NCBI RefSeq assembly: GCF_002574545.1 | Contig: NZ_NUGT01000018.1 | Location: forward strand, 1 to 64,000 | Direction of reading: 5' to 3' | DNA: 64,000 bases | DNA from: Bacillus sp. AFS055030 | GTDB taxonomy: Bacteria > Bacillota > Bacilli > Bacillales > Bacillaceae_G | Shown: piece by piece, positions 1 to 7,674 of the stretch | Layout of the letters: each line of letters begins with the position of its first letter | Numbering within the stretch: the stretch's first letter is position 1 | The notes under the pieces: model-generated | The model's database searches: none | Seen by the model: the letters and a program-made list of their open reading frames with translations, nothing else | Told to the model about the DNA's origin: nothing | Made by a program: the position numbers and the translations under genes

Positions 1-17
1 TAATTTTCGCTGGTTTT

Positions 18-129
18 CTTCCTCATGAACCTGTTATGAGGAAGTATCTTTCTATTTTCCACTGGTTCACTTCCTCATGAACCTGTTATGAGGAAGTATC
101 TTCTATTTTTGGCTAGTTTACTTCCTCAT
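18..129. repeat. Tandem 52-bp repeats carrying hairpins (2 full, 1 partial)
   Basis: Left arm CTTCCTCAT occurs at 18-26, 70-78 and 121-129 (period 52 and 51). The matching right arm ATGAGGAAG follows at 36-44 and 88-96, giving two perfect 9-bp hairpins with a 9-nt loop; the third copy has only the left arm and the repeat ends there. Flanking sequence is also repeated (CTGGTT before and AAGTATCTT after the hairpin). The array probably continues beyond the window start. Function unknown. Confidence 0.8.
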
Positions 130-170
130 GAACCGTAGCCCTACTAAATTAAAAGACCGTCAAATTAAAA

Positions 171-216
171 ACGCAAGAATGCTGTTAAATCAACATTCTT
201 GCGTTATGTTTTTTAA
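171..216. terminator. Bidirectional intrinsic terminator downstream of ecsC
   Basis: An 11-bp perfect stem (ACGCAAGAATG at 171-181 with its complement at 194-204) is flanked by a T-rich run on both strands, so it can stop the ecs operon reading on the minus strand and anything entering from the left. Confidence 0.8.
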
Positions 217-259
217 TTTCAAAGCTGAAATGAGACAGCCTCTTTTAGTATGTAACTCA

Positions 260-994
260 TTAGAAAAGATCCTTCTTCTTCATATACCTCATTCGATAGG
301 CATTTTTAGCCGTTTCACCTAATTGTTCAAGAAGTTGATAATTTACATAAGCTCCAACCGGTGCTCCAATGATGGGTACTAATTGTAGTAGTTTTGCTAA
401 ATCAATATGATCTCGATATTCCAGTTGTAATTGCTCCCAATTGACTTGGGGATTTTCATCTACTTTCTCTTCCCACTTTTCAATTACTTGAAATACTTTT
501 TTCCGATGACTATCACTTGAAAAAGCCAACTGAAAAATATACAGCATGAATTGACGTTCTAGTTCATCTTTAGGCGAGTAACCATATATTTTTGCTGCCT
601 CAACTAAAAACCTAATTTTTATTCCTAGTAGTAACGGAAAATCGGCAAGGCCGAGTAATATTCCACCCGCTCCTGTACCAGCACCTTCTACAGCTGAAAT
701 CTTCTTGTACTCGTTTAATTTTTTATCTAAGATTAAATCTCTTTCTCTAAGTGTTAATGTTTCGTACTCTTCACCACTACCGTTAAAAACAGTAGAACCT
801 CCCATAAATAAAACCATCATATTTTTAACGGTTTTTGTAAGCAGTTCTTTAATTTGTTCTGGTAACAACGATTGAAGCTTTAATTGAACTTTTTTTGCAG
901 ATGCTTGAAAAATATTTGAATCGGACATTACTTTTTGTTTCCATCTAGATAGTTCGTACTGAATACGAAGTTCATAAGAATCCATTTTGTCCAC
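260..994 (-). CDS. ecsC: EcsC family protein
   Basis: The 244-aa product belongs to the EcsC family, the third gene of the Ecs locus; its biochemical role is not established. The middle part is rich in glycine and small hydrophobic residues (GAGTGAGGILLGLADFPLLL), typical of the family and suggestive of membrane contact. It lies 3 nt after ecsB, so the two are co-transcribed and probably translationally linked, in the same order as B. subtilis ecsA-ecsB-ecsC. A terminator follows at 171-204. Identification rests on family resemblance and synteny and is firm; function is not. Confidence 0.9.
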   Translation of the reverse strand: MDKMDSYELRIQYELSRWKQKVMSDSNIFQASAKKVQLKLQSLLPEQIKELLTKTVKNMMVLFMGGSTVFNGSGEEYETLTLRERDLILDKKLNEYKKISAVEGAGTGAGGILLGLADFPLLLGIKIRFLVEAAKIYGYSPKDELERQFMLYIFQLAFSSDSHRKKVFQVIEKWEEKVDENPQVNWEQLQLEYRDHIDLAKLLQLVPIIGAPVGAYVNYQLLEQLGETAKNAYRMRYMKKKDLF

Positions 995-997
995 CCT

Positions 998-2218
998 TTA
1001 CAATTTTTGTGGCTTACTTAACCTCTTATGCACATAAAATTTAATTAACCACATTGAAAATAAAGTATACACAACGATTGCAATAATAAAGTTTAAAATT
1101 GATAAGCCCTTTATTAGACAAATAATACTAAAAACTAAACTACACATTATCAGTAGTATATACAAAAGTGTCGAAATAGATTTTTTATTTTCTTCATTTG
1201 TATAAGGATAAATTTTCCACAACAAATGATAATTATACTGTTTTAAAATTGACATATTCTGAAGAGAAATTACGTAAAGAAATAAAATGCCGATCAATAT
1301 TTTCCCGATTGTAGTTGGCACTAAGTAAACTACGAACCCACCTACGAAAAGTTGTCTTAAAAACATACTTAAATAGTTACCATTCCTGATAAATGTACGA
1401 ACTAGTAAATAATTCGCAGCATTTCTCATTTTAAATTGATGTATGATTGGATCTGCCCATTTTCTTCTCTTAACTTGTTGTTGAATAGACGGTACATCAG
1501 TAAACATATTCGCAAATCGATAATAAGTAGCTAATCTTGAAGTATCAAGTTTAACATTTCTTTCCCATTGCACTCTTTTATTTTTACTACCTATTTGAAT
1601 AGATAATGCATAAACAGCTAAAATTACGATCATCATTACAAGGAAAAAACTGCTCCATATACTTAATAAACCATAAATAAATAAGAATGTACCTAAAAAC
1701 CTTAAAGAATAATCAAAAACTCGGTTTAATACACCATTATTTGTAAGATGTAAAAATGAAACAAAGAGATTGTATCCTTTTAATAAGAAAATTATTACCA
1801 TAAAGACAATAAAACTTGTTGTTTGTCCTAGTGTAAATTTCTTATAAATTGGATAAATCACACCTAACATCATTACCATTAAATAAACTTGAACGATGTA
1901 CGTAATGAAAAAGGAGCGGACAAAGTAACTTTTCATCTTTTTTTCTAAAGGTAATAAATAATGTAAATCAGGTTCTTTAAAAAAAGTAGTTACTTGACCT
2001 GTTACAACAAGAAAACTAAAAAGAATAGCGATTAGTAAAATAACAGGAAAATCTGGAGAAATTGTTTTTAGCATTTGTTGATAATAATATGCTCCTCCTC
2101 CAAATCCAAAAACAATCACAAATTTTATATGATCATTAAAAATATAACGACCATATTTACTCATTTCTTTTATAAAACTCCTAAACCGTGCTAACCATAA
2201 TTCTTTTATCGTACTCAT
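998..2218 (-). CDS. ecsB: ABC transporter permease EcsB
   Basis: This 406-aa polytopic membrane protein is the transmembrane partner of the EcsA ATPase. Several long hydrophobic segments are visible (for example FVIVFGFGGGAYYY, VILLIAILFSFLVV, LFIYGLLSIWSSFFLVMMIV), consistent with an ABC export permease. In B. subtilis the Ecs transporter affects protein secretion, competence, sporulation and regulated intramembrane proteolysis. The start codon overlaps the ecsA stop by 4 nt (ATGA), indicating translational coupling. Length matches the family. The transported substrate cannot be inferred from sequence. Confidence 0.93.
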   Translation of the reverse strand: MSTIKELWLARFRSFIKEMSKYGRYIFNDHIKFVIVFGFGGGAYYYQQMLKTISPDFPVILLIAILFSFLVVTGQVTTFFKEPDLHYLLPLEKKMKSYFVRSFFITYIVQVYLMVMMLGVIYPIYKKFTLGQTTSFIVFMVIIFLLKGYNLFVSFLHLTNNGVLNRVFDYSLRFLGTFLFIYGLLSIWSSFFLVMMIVILAVYALSIQIGSKNKRVQWERNVKLDTSRLATYYRFANMFTDVPSIQQQVKRRKWADPIIHQFKMRNAANYLLVRTFIRNGNYLSMFLRQLFVGGFVVYLVPTTIGKILIGILFLYVISLQNMSILKQYNYHLLWKIYPYTNEENKKSISTLLYILLIMCSLVFSIICLIKGLSILNFIIAIVVYTLFSMWLIKFYVHKRLSKPQKL

Positions 2219-2952
2219 ATTTCTTTTTCCTTCGTCGCAAAAATATAAATTTCATCCAATGAAGCATTTGGCATATTATATTGTGTTTGTAATTCGTTTA
2301 ATGTACCTTTTGCAATAATGACTCCTTCATGCAAAATAATAAATGAATCACAATAAATTTGAGCAGTCGATAAAATATGAGTAGACATTAAGATGCCTGC
2401 TCCCTTTTGCTTTTCATTGTTCAAAATCTCAAGTAAATCATTTATCGCAATTGGATCAAGCCCTAAAAAAGGTTCATCTATTATGTATAACTGTGGTTGG
2501 ACGATAAGGGAACAAATGATCATGACTTTTTGTTTCATCCCTTTTGAGAATGTCGAAGGGAAATAGTTCTTTTTATCATATAATCTAAATGTTTTTAATA
2601 GTTCTTCACTACGTTTTTTTAAATCTTTATCAGGAATATTATATGCCAATGCTGTAATTTCAAGATGTTCCTGTAGAGTTAATTCATCATAAATCATCGG
2701 TGTTTCAGGAACATACGATATGCTAGCACGATATGCAGTTGGATCTTTATCAAATGATTCACCATTAATTAATATGTCACCTTTTGATGGCTTCAAAAGT
2801 CCTAAAATATGTTTTATTGTCGTACTCTTACCAGCACCATTTAACCCGATTAACCCAACTAGCTCATTCCTATTTATCGTAAATGAGACATCTTTAATAA
2901 CAGGCTGTCTTGTGTATCCACCTGTGACATCTTTTACATGCAATAAAGTCAT
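2215..2952 (-). CDS. ecsA: ABC transporter ATP-binding protein EcsA
   Basis: The 245-aa ATPase subunit has Walker A GLNGAGKST (about residues 36-44), an ABC signature in the variant form TFSKGMKQKV, Walker B LYIIDEPFLGLDP and a switch histidine in STHIL. It would energise transport through EcsB. It is the first gene of the ecs operon, transcribed away from the tandem RNA genes and from hit, an arrangement that in B. subtilis is a simple ecsA-hit divergence; here more than 1.2 kb separates the two. A weak SD (AAAGGA, about 11 nt upstream) precedes the ATG. Confidence 0.95.
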   Translation of the reverse strand: MTLLHVKDVTGGYTRQPVIKDVSFTINRNELVGLIGLNGAGKSTTIKHILGLLKPSKGDILINGESFDKDPTAYRASISYVPETPMIYDELTLQEHLEITALAYNIPDKDLKKRSEELLKTFRLYDKKNYFPSTFSKGMKQKVMIICSLIVQPQLYIIDEPFLGLDPIAINDLLEILNNEKQKGAGILMSTHILSTAQIYCDSFIILHEGVIIAKGTLNELQTQYNMPNASLDEIYIFATKEKEI

Positions 2953-3066
2953 TCTCTACAAATCCTTTCAAATGTACTTTTCTTTTATATTTTATTGTAT
3001 CAAATAATAATCTTAACTGCCTTATTATCATATTTATCGAATACTAAAAAAAAATCCTTCTTTTTT

Positions 3067-3096
3067 TGAATACTATTTTAGGTTAAGGGTATTATA
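3067..3096 (+). promoter_or_regulatory. Candidate sigma-G-type promoter of RNA copy 1
   Basis: TGAATA at 3067-3072 and TATTATA at 3090-3096 are separated by 17 bp. The first matches the sigma-G -35 consensus exactly; the second matches the CATWMTA -10 in 6 of 7 positions. The same layout occurs before RNA copy 2 and before the SASP gene at 21719. Confidence 0.55.
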
Positions 3097-3102
3097 ATTC
3101 TT

Positions 3103-3492
3103 GAAGGGAAAGCAACACACTTTCTTAATTCAAAATTTGAAATGAGGTGTGTGTTAAAGGAAATTTAATTTGCGTTCAAACCTAAGTCAGATCATTGTTT
3201 AAGTGAAATGAGGTATCTTCAAAGATTAACATCGTTGTCATATACAGCAATGTAAAAATCTTAGGAGATGGTGCGCTTGAACAGGTTCTATAAAAACAAA
3301 GGTCATTAGTATACCAATTTGTAAATGAGGTGTCTCGAGCAGAACATATAATTTATTTATAGGTGTACCAATTTATTGAACAATTAAGCAAATGAGGTGT
3401 CTGTTAAAGACAATTTAACTTATTAACCTAATATCATTTCTAAAATCTTTCCCCTTCATCAAGGAGCAACTACTGGTTGCTCCTTGTTTATG
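3103..3492 (+). ncRNA. Structured RNA, tandem copy 1 (unassigned family)
   Basis: A segment of about 390 nt with no credible protein frame. It is closely similar over its whole length to the segment at 3759-4136. It contains four copies of the motif AAATGAGGTRT (3141, 3207, 3324, 3391) spaced between predicted helices: AACACAC/GTGTGTT around the first motif, ATCT/AGAT after the second, GTATACC (3309-3315) with GGTGTAC (3362-3368) enclosing the third, and TGTCT/AGACA after the fourth. It ends in an intrinsic terminator. The sigma-G-like promoter suggests forespore expression. The SD-like GAGGTG cores could mean pairing with C-rich targets or a protein site; that is inference. It should be compared with the forespore RNA CsfG of B. 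subtilis, whose detailed sequence I cannot recall well enough to assign it. Confidence 0.7.
3461..3492 (+). terminator. Intrinsic terminator of RNA copy 1
   Basis: Perfect 10-bp stem AAGGAGCAAC (3461-3470) / GTTGCTCCTT (3476-3485) with a 5-nt loop and a modest T-rich tail. Compared with copy 2, one G:C pair is replaced by A:T, a compensatory change that supports the stem. Confidence 0.85.
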
Positions 3493-3722
3493 TTGTTGAG
3501 AAGTAATTAAATTACCAAATACGCAGTAAGATGATGTTAATTTCAACTAATTTTTAAGATTATCCTTGATTTGTTTGTTAAGTGACACATGTTTTCCCTC
3601 CCCTTATCTCCTCTGACCATAATATTGAGTTTATTTATTACTTCCTATGGTTAGATCTTAACTCTCTTCCTATTTAATCTCTTGGTCGTTCTCCATTGCT
3701 TTTTAAAATTTCTTATTGTTTT

Positions 3723-3752
3723 TGCATACTTTCTTACATACAGGGCATCATA
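3723..3752 (+). promoter_or_regulatory. Candidate sigma-G-type promoter of RNA copy 2
   Basis: TGCATA at 3723-3728 fits TGHATR; CATCATA at 3746-3752 matches CATWMTA in 6 of 7 positions; spacing is 17 bp, as in copy 1. The 228-nt spacer between the two RNA genes (3493-3720) shows no convincing gene. Confidence 0.55.
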
Positions 3753-3758
3753 ATTCTT

Positions 3759-4136
3759 GAAGGGAAAGCAACACCACTTTTTGAGTTCTAAATTTGAAAT
3801 GAGGTGTCTGTTAAAGGTAATTTAATTTGCGTTCAAACCTATGTAAGGTAATTCGTTGAAGTTAAATATCTCCATAGATAAAACATCGTTGTATAAACAG
3901 CAGTGAAAACATCAAAGGGGATGGTTATCTTGAACATGATTACTTAAAAACAAAGGTTTTAGTATACCAATTTGTAAATGAGGTGTCTCGACCAGAGCAT
4001 ATAAATTTCTTAAAAGGTGTACCAATTCATTGAACATTTAAGCAAATGAGGTGTCTATCAAAGACAATTTATAATTACATTTTTAAATCTTTCTCCTTCA
4101 TCAAGAAGCAACATAGGTTGCTTCTTGTTTATTTTT
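3759..4136 (+). ncRNA. Structured RNA, tandem copy 2 (unassigned family)
   Basis: Second copy of the RNA at 3103-3492, about 378 nt. Three of the four AAATGAGGTGTCT motifs are kept (3798, 3977, 4045); the second is degenerate. Helices persist through base changes: ACACC/GGTGT replaces AACACAC/GTGTGTT, the ATCT/AGAT hairpin has a different loop, GTATACC (3962-3968) still pairs with GGTGTAC (4016-4022), and TGTCT/AGACA has a changed loop. The stretch TTTAATTTGCGTTCAAACCT is identical in both copies. The duplication sits between the divergent ecsA and hit genes and is oriented toward hit. Confidence 0.7.
4103..4136 (+). terminator. Intrinsic terminator of RNA copy 2
   Basis: Stem AAGAAGCAAC (4103-4112) / GTTGCTTCTT (4117-4126), 4-nt loop, followed by GTTTATTTTT. 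It separates the RNA from hit, which starts 72 nt downstream. Confidence 0.88.
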
Positions 4137-4207
4137 CCCGGACCCTATTTCCACTTTAACCTTTGCCTATGTTAAAATAAGGAAAAAAGTGAAAGGAAGT
4201 ATAAAAA

Positions 4208-4645
4208 ATGGCACATGACGCTAATTGTATTTTCTGCAAAATTGTTGAAGGTAGCATTCCAGCTTCAAAAGTATACGAGGATGATGATGTTTTAGCTTTA
4301 TTAGATTTAAGTCAAGTTACAAAAGGTCACACTTTAGTCATTCCAAAGGATCATGTTGAAAACATATTCGAAATGAGTGAAGAGACAGCTAGTACATACT
4401 TCCGAAAAGTACCTCTCATTGCTAATGCAATAAAAGAAACTTTCAATGTTCAAGGTGTAAATATTTTAAATAATAGTGGTGAAGTTTCAGGTCAAACTGT
4501 ATTCCATTATCATATGCATATTTTACCACGATACGGAAATAATGATGGCTTTGATGTAAAATGGCTTTCAAACCAAAATCAATACACAAATGAAATGCTT
4601 CAAGAAATTGCAAAATCTATCGAAAATAACATTATTAAGAAATAA
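4208..4645 (+). CDS. hit: HIT family hydrolase
   Basis: A 145-aa histidine-triad protein of the HinT branch; family members hydrolyse nucleoside phosphoramidates and related adenylates. The catalytic motif is visible as HYHMHILPR near residues 99-107, and the N-terminal CIFCKIVEGSIPASKVYEDD is characteristic (a Cys pair able to bind zinc in some members). SD GAAAGGAAG lies 7 nt before the ATG. It is divergent from ecsA, as in B. subtilis, and is followed by its own terminator. Confidence 0.95.
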   Translation: MAHDANCIFCKIVEGSIPASKVYEDDDVLALLDLSQVTKGHTLVIPKDHVENIFEMSEETASTYFRKVPLIANAIKETFNVQGVNILNNSGEVSGQTVFHYHMHILPRYGNNDGFDVKWLSNQNQYTNEMLQEIAKSIENNIIKK

Positions 4646-4670
4646 TAAAATGATCCCATTTAAAAACAAA

Positions 4671-4705
4671 AACAGGAGAGTTAATATCTCCTGTTTTTGT
4701 TTTTT
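4671..4705 (+). terminator. Intrinsic terminator of hit
   Basis: Stem AACAGGAGA (4671-4679) / TCTCCTGTT (4687-4695) followed by a long T run. Confidence 0.9.
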
Positions 4706-4998
4706 TTATGTGAACCCCATCTAATTCCAGTATTTAATACTATATTTTTATAGAGTTATATTATATATTTACTATATTACCAATAATATTTTATAGACAA
4801 TCACTCTATAGTTTCGCTAAAATTATTATATAAACATAATTTTTATATCCCATAACATTTAATTATAATATAAAAATGTAGAATTTTATCAACTACTTTG
4901 TGAAAATTTTTAAAAATTCTAACTAAAAGTTCTTTATTTCTTCACATATTATTGGCATAATAATAAATAGATAGTTAAATAGAAAAGAAGGTGAATTG

Positions 4999-5559
4999 AT
5001 GAAAACTGAACAAAAATTATATACAATGAAAGAAGCTTTGATTTTTAGTCAAAGAATTGCCCAAATTTCTAAAGCTTTATGGAAGTCAGTTGAAAAGGAC
5101 TGGCAGCAATGGATTAAGCCCTATGATTTAAATATCAATGAACATCATATTTTAATGATCGCCTTCCACTTAAAGGGTGCGTCTATTTCTGAAATTGCTA
5201 AATTTGGTGTAATGCACGTTTCGACTGCTTTTAACTTCTCTAAAAAGCTAGAAGAACGTGGTTTATTAGTGTTTTCTAAAAAAGTAGAAGATAAACGTAA
5301 TACGTATATTGAATTAACAGAAAAAGGTAAAGAAATGCTATTAGAAATCCTAGGTGAATTTGATCCAGAGACAAATTCAGTTTTTCAAGGTACTTTACCA
5401 TTAAAAGAATTTTATGGTAAATTTCCAGAAAATATGGAAATTATGGCTATCTTACGTAATATTTATGGAAAAGATTTTATGGATATATTTGAAACAACGT
5501 TAGGTAACATAGATAAAGAATTTATTGAAGAAGATAATCGTTTAATTAAGAAACCTTAA
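4999..5559 (+). CDS. scoC: MarR-type transition-state regulator ScoC (Hpr)
   Basis: The 186-aa product is very close to B. subtilis ScoC/Hpr, a MarR-family DNA-binding repressor of extracellular protease and sporulation genes during the transition state. Conserved stretches include [31 protein letters not shown] and the recognition-helix region [16 protein letters not shown], followed by the wing [18 protein letters not shown] at 4996 is in frame, but SD AAGGTG (4988-4993) is correctly placed (5 nt) for the ATG at 4999, which I take as the start. The large secreted protease at 39069-44246 is a plausible member of the class of genes it represses; that is inference. Confidence 0.95.
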   Translation: MKTEQKLYTMKEALIFSQRIAQISKALWKSVEKDWQQWIKPYDLNINEHHILMIAFHLKGASISEIAKFGVMHVSTAFNFSKKLEERGLLVFSKKVEDKRNTYIELTEKGKEMLLEILGEFDPETNSVFQGTLPLKEFYGKFPENMEIMAILRNIYGKDFMDIFETTLGNIDKEFIEEDNRLIKKP

Positions 5560-5618
5560 TATCTTCTTTAAAGTTACAATTTCAGCTCAACTGTTATTGA
5601 AATTGTACAATCAAATAG

Positions 5619-5657
5619 AAGCGGGGTAAGATTAATTAAATCCTTCCGCTTTTTATT
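5619..5657 (+). terminator. Probable terminator of scoC
   Basis: Imperfect hairpin with AAGCGG (5619-5624) pairing CCGCTT (5646-5651), further pairs GGTAAGATT/AAATCC inside, and a following TTTTTATTT. Confidence 0.6.
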
Positions 5658-5790
5658 TCGAACACCTTTGTTCACAATTTCACATAAATATCTTTTGTCC
5701 TCTTTGCCCTCCTAACTTAATTTCATTTCAATTTATAAATTTCAAAAAATATGTACCTCATAAGCTATTTTTAATCTGAAATAAAAACTC

Positions 5791-5814
5791 AACCGGAGGT
5801 ACAATACCCCCGGT
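5791..5814 (-). terminator. Terminator of the YjcZ-like gene
   Basis: Hairpin AACCGGAGGT / ACCCCCGGT read on the minus strand, followed by GAGTTTTTATTT. It lies 23 nt past the stop of the small gene at 5838-5927. Confidence 0.7.
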
Positions 5815-5837
5815 CGAATATTTGTCTTATTTACAAA

Positions 5838-5927
5838 TTAGATGCAAGCTGCTCCTACGATAATTAATAAGATGAACAATACAACGATTAACGCAAATCC
5901 TCCACCATGGAATCCTACGCCCATCAT
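5838..5927 (-). CDS. sscA: YjcZ-family sporulation peptide (SscA-like)
   Basis: A 29-aa peptide starting MMGVGFHGGGFALIVVLFIL and ending LIIVGAACI: a glycine-rich N-terminus followed by a single hydrophobic helix, the hallmark of YjcZ-family spore proteins. B. subtilis has a family member, SscA (spore coat assembly), in the same scoC-prsA neighbourhood, so the symbol is assigned mainly by synteny. A strong SD (AAAGGAGGTG, complement of 5931-5940) precedes it. The upstream sequence has a near-ideal sigma-K promoter, pointing to late mother-cell expression. Confidence 0.88.
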   Translation of the reverse strand: MMGVGFHGGGFALIVVLFILLIIVGAACI

Positions 5928-5952
5928 TCACACCTCCTTTTGCTACATATCT

Positions 5953-5979
5953 TATCTTATGCGTGTAGTAAAAAATGGT
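5953..5979 (-). promoter_or_regulatory. Sigma-K-type promoter of the SscA-like gene
   Basis: On the minus strand AC (5979-5978), a 16-bp spacer and CATAAGATA (5961-5953) fit the sigma-K consensus AC-N16/17-CATANNNTA exactly. It is placed 26 nt upstream of the first ATG. Confidence 0.65.
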
Positions 5980-6025
5980 CTGGGCAAATGTATAAATAAC
6001 CTTCATTTTTGAAGATTCATACTAC

Positions 6026-6109
6026 TTATAAAAATGAACACCCAATAATGATTAATAAAATAAACAGAATCACGATTAATACAAATTCATTCGATGCTTT
6101 CCCCTCCAT
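6026..6109 (-). CDS. Second YjcZ-family small peptide
   Basis: A 27-aa ORF beginning MEGKASNEFVLIVILFILLI and ending IIGCSFL. The hydrophobic core VLIVILFILLIIIG closely parallels that of the neighbour at 5838-5927, but the Gly/His-rich N-terminus is replaced by a charged one. SD TTAGGAGGGTG stands upstream of the ATG. It is probably a diverged tandem duplicate. No clear sporulation promoter was seen upstream, so expression is less certain than for the neighbour. Confidence 0.72.
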   Translation of the reverse strand: MEGKASNEFVLIVILFILLIIIGCSFL

Positions 6110-6392
6110 TTATCCACCCTCCTAACAGTAATCCATAATAATATATAGACGAATGCCTTTATTGATTGGGCGAATGTCACGGTTGACAAGTTTTTAATTT
6201 GCAGGATAAGCATGATTTTTAGACAAACCATTAACAAATAAAATTAGATCCAGGTAAAATAGTAATTTGCTTTCATTTATTCCCGTACTCTCATAGTACC
6301 TACATTACATTTAAAACTAGTTCAAGTTTCCTTTAAATTAATCAATTTATAATTTGAAAAACATACCAAATTATTCTTTTTTTGGATAAACT

Positions 6393-6422
6393 TTGTCACA
6401 TTGAATAAAAATATGTTATATT
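6393..6422 (+). promoter_or_regulatory. Candidate sigma-A promoter of prsA
   Basis: TTGTCA (6393-6398), 18-bp spacer, TATATT (6417-6422). This predicts a 5' leader of about 120 nt before prsA. The 440 bp between the second YjcZ-like start and prsA contain no other gene that I can see. Confidence 0.5.
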
Positions 6423-6550
6423 AAGTGAAGTAATTTCCAGTAAAAGGTATGTCTAAATACAGGAGAAATTAAGATTTAAGCTCTATACTTTAATAAGTAA
6501 AATTTTTCTTTTTAAGAAATCAATTTAAATTTTTATTAGGAGATGTTTAA

Positions 6551-7372
6551 ATGAAAAAGTTAATCGTATCTGCAGTTTTAGCTACCTCAGTATTCGGACT
6601 AGCAGCATGTGGATCTGCTGGTGTTAGTAACGATGTTGTTGCTACATCTAATGCGGGAGATATCACATCTAAAGATTTATATAATAAAATGAAGGATACA
6701 GCAGGCTTAGCAATGGTTAAGCAAATGGTTATTGAAGATTATTTAAAGAAAAACTTCAAAGTTAGTGATAAAGAAGTTGACGCTAAGTTCAATGAGTACA
6801 AAACACAAAATGGTGACCAATTTAAAGCTTTCTTAGCTCAGTACGGATTTAAAGATGAAGCAGCATTTAAAGATCGTGTTAAAATTGATTTATTAACTGA
6901 AAAAGCTGCTGAAGCTTCAGTAACAAAAGCTGACCTAGCAAAATACAAACCAGAAATTAAAGCTAGTCATATTCTAGTAAAAGATGAAGCGACAGCTAAA
7001 AAAGTTAAAGCAGAACTAGATAAAGGTGCAGATTTTGCTGCAGAAGCAAAAAAATATTCTACAGACACTGGTTCAAAAGATAAAGGTGGAGATTTAGGCT
7101 ATTTTGGTGAAGGTGCAATGGTACCTGAATTCGAAGCAGCTGCTTATAAATTAAAAGTTGGAGAAATTAGCCAACCAGTTAAATCACAATTCGGTTACCA
7201 TATTATTAAAGTTACTGATAAAAAGACTGCTAATGAAAAAGAAGCTCGCAAAAAACTTGCTGAGTCTAAACTAAGTCAAGAAAACTTCGCAGCATTCACT
7301 GAGGAACTTCTGAAAAAAGCTAAATTTAAAGTAGAAGATAAAGATTTAAAAAGCCAAGAGAAAAAATCATAA
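6551..7372 (+). CDS. prsA: Foldase lipoprotein PrsA (peptidyl-prolyl isomerase)
   Basis: The 273-aa precursor has a lipoprotein signal peptide with lipobox LAAC (Cys20), so the mature protein is anchored on the outer face of the membrane. A parvulin-type PPIC domain spans about residues 136-226 (KASHILVKDEATAKKVKAEL through FGYHIIKV), flanked by N- and C-terminal chaperone regions rich in lysine. PrsA assists folding of secreted proteins after Sec export. It is slightly shorter than B. subtilis PrsA (292 aa). SD TAGGAGATG precedes the ATG. It is monocistronic, with a terminator at 7376-7400. Confidence 0.96.
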   Translation: MKKLIVSAVLATSVFGLAACGSAGVSNDVVATSNAGDITSKDLYNKMKDTAGLAMVKQMVIEDYLKKNFKVSDKEVDAKFNEYKTQNGDQFKAFLAQYGFKDEAAFKDRVKIDLLTEKAAEASVTKADLAKYKPEIKASHILVKDEATAKKVKAELDKGADFAAEAKKYSTDTGSKDKGGDLGYFGEGAMVPEFEAAAYKLKVGEISQPVKSQFGYHIIKVTDKKTANEKEARKKLAESKLSQENFAAFTEELLKKAKFKVEDKDLKSQEKKS

Positions 7373-7375
7373 AAA

Positions 7376-7403
7376 AAAACCTGCCTAATTGGCAGGTTTT
7401 TTA
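7376..7403. terminator. Shared terminator between prsA and yhaL
   Basis: AAAACCTGCC (7376-7385) / GGCAGGTTTT (7391-7400) with loop TAATT; A/T runs on both sides allow use from either strand. The yhaL stop codon begins at its edge. Confidence 0.9.
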
Positions 7404-7604
7404 GTTGGAAGAAATCTCAGAGTTAATCAATAATTGCTCTCTTCGTTCTCTTTCCTCTTTAATTCTTTGTAAGTAAATTTCTCCCTCTTTTTCAATGAAA
7501 GCTTCATCTGCATCTCTTTCTTGTTTAGAGGTGTAAAGCACCATAAATCCACTTACAAAAATTCCTAGGATGACGATATACATCCAGAATGGTAATGTTA
7601 GCAT
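7401..7604 (-). CDS. yhaL: YhaL-like small membrane protein
   Basis: A 67-aa protein with one N-terminal membrane segment (LPFWMYIVILGIFVSGFMVL) followed by a charged, probably coiled cytoplasmic tail (FIEKEGEIYLQRIKEERERR). Composition, length and position next to prsA and yhaM match B. subtilis YhaL, a protein linked to sporulation. SD AAGGAGG lies upstream of the ATG. The molecular role is unknown. Confidence 0.85.
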   Translation of the reverse strand: MLTLPFWMYIVILGIFVSGFMVLYTSKQERDADEAFIEKEGEIYLQRIKEERERREQLLINSEISSN

Positions 7605-7674
7605 TATTTTTTTCCTCCTTAGTAGACAAGCATTTGCTTCATTATATGGCTAATAAGGAGGAAGTATGATTAAA

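Noticed and set aside
1-129. CRISPR-like array
   Set aside because: The repeated unit includes the would-be spacers (whole 52-bp unit is repeated), there are only two to three units, and no cas genes are present.
3493-3720. 15-codon minus-strand ORF with GGGGAGGG upstream, between the two RNA copies
   Set aside because: Too short to judge, no similarity to anything recognised and no second copy; treated as chance.
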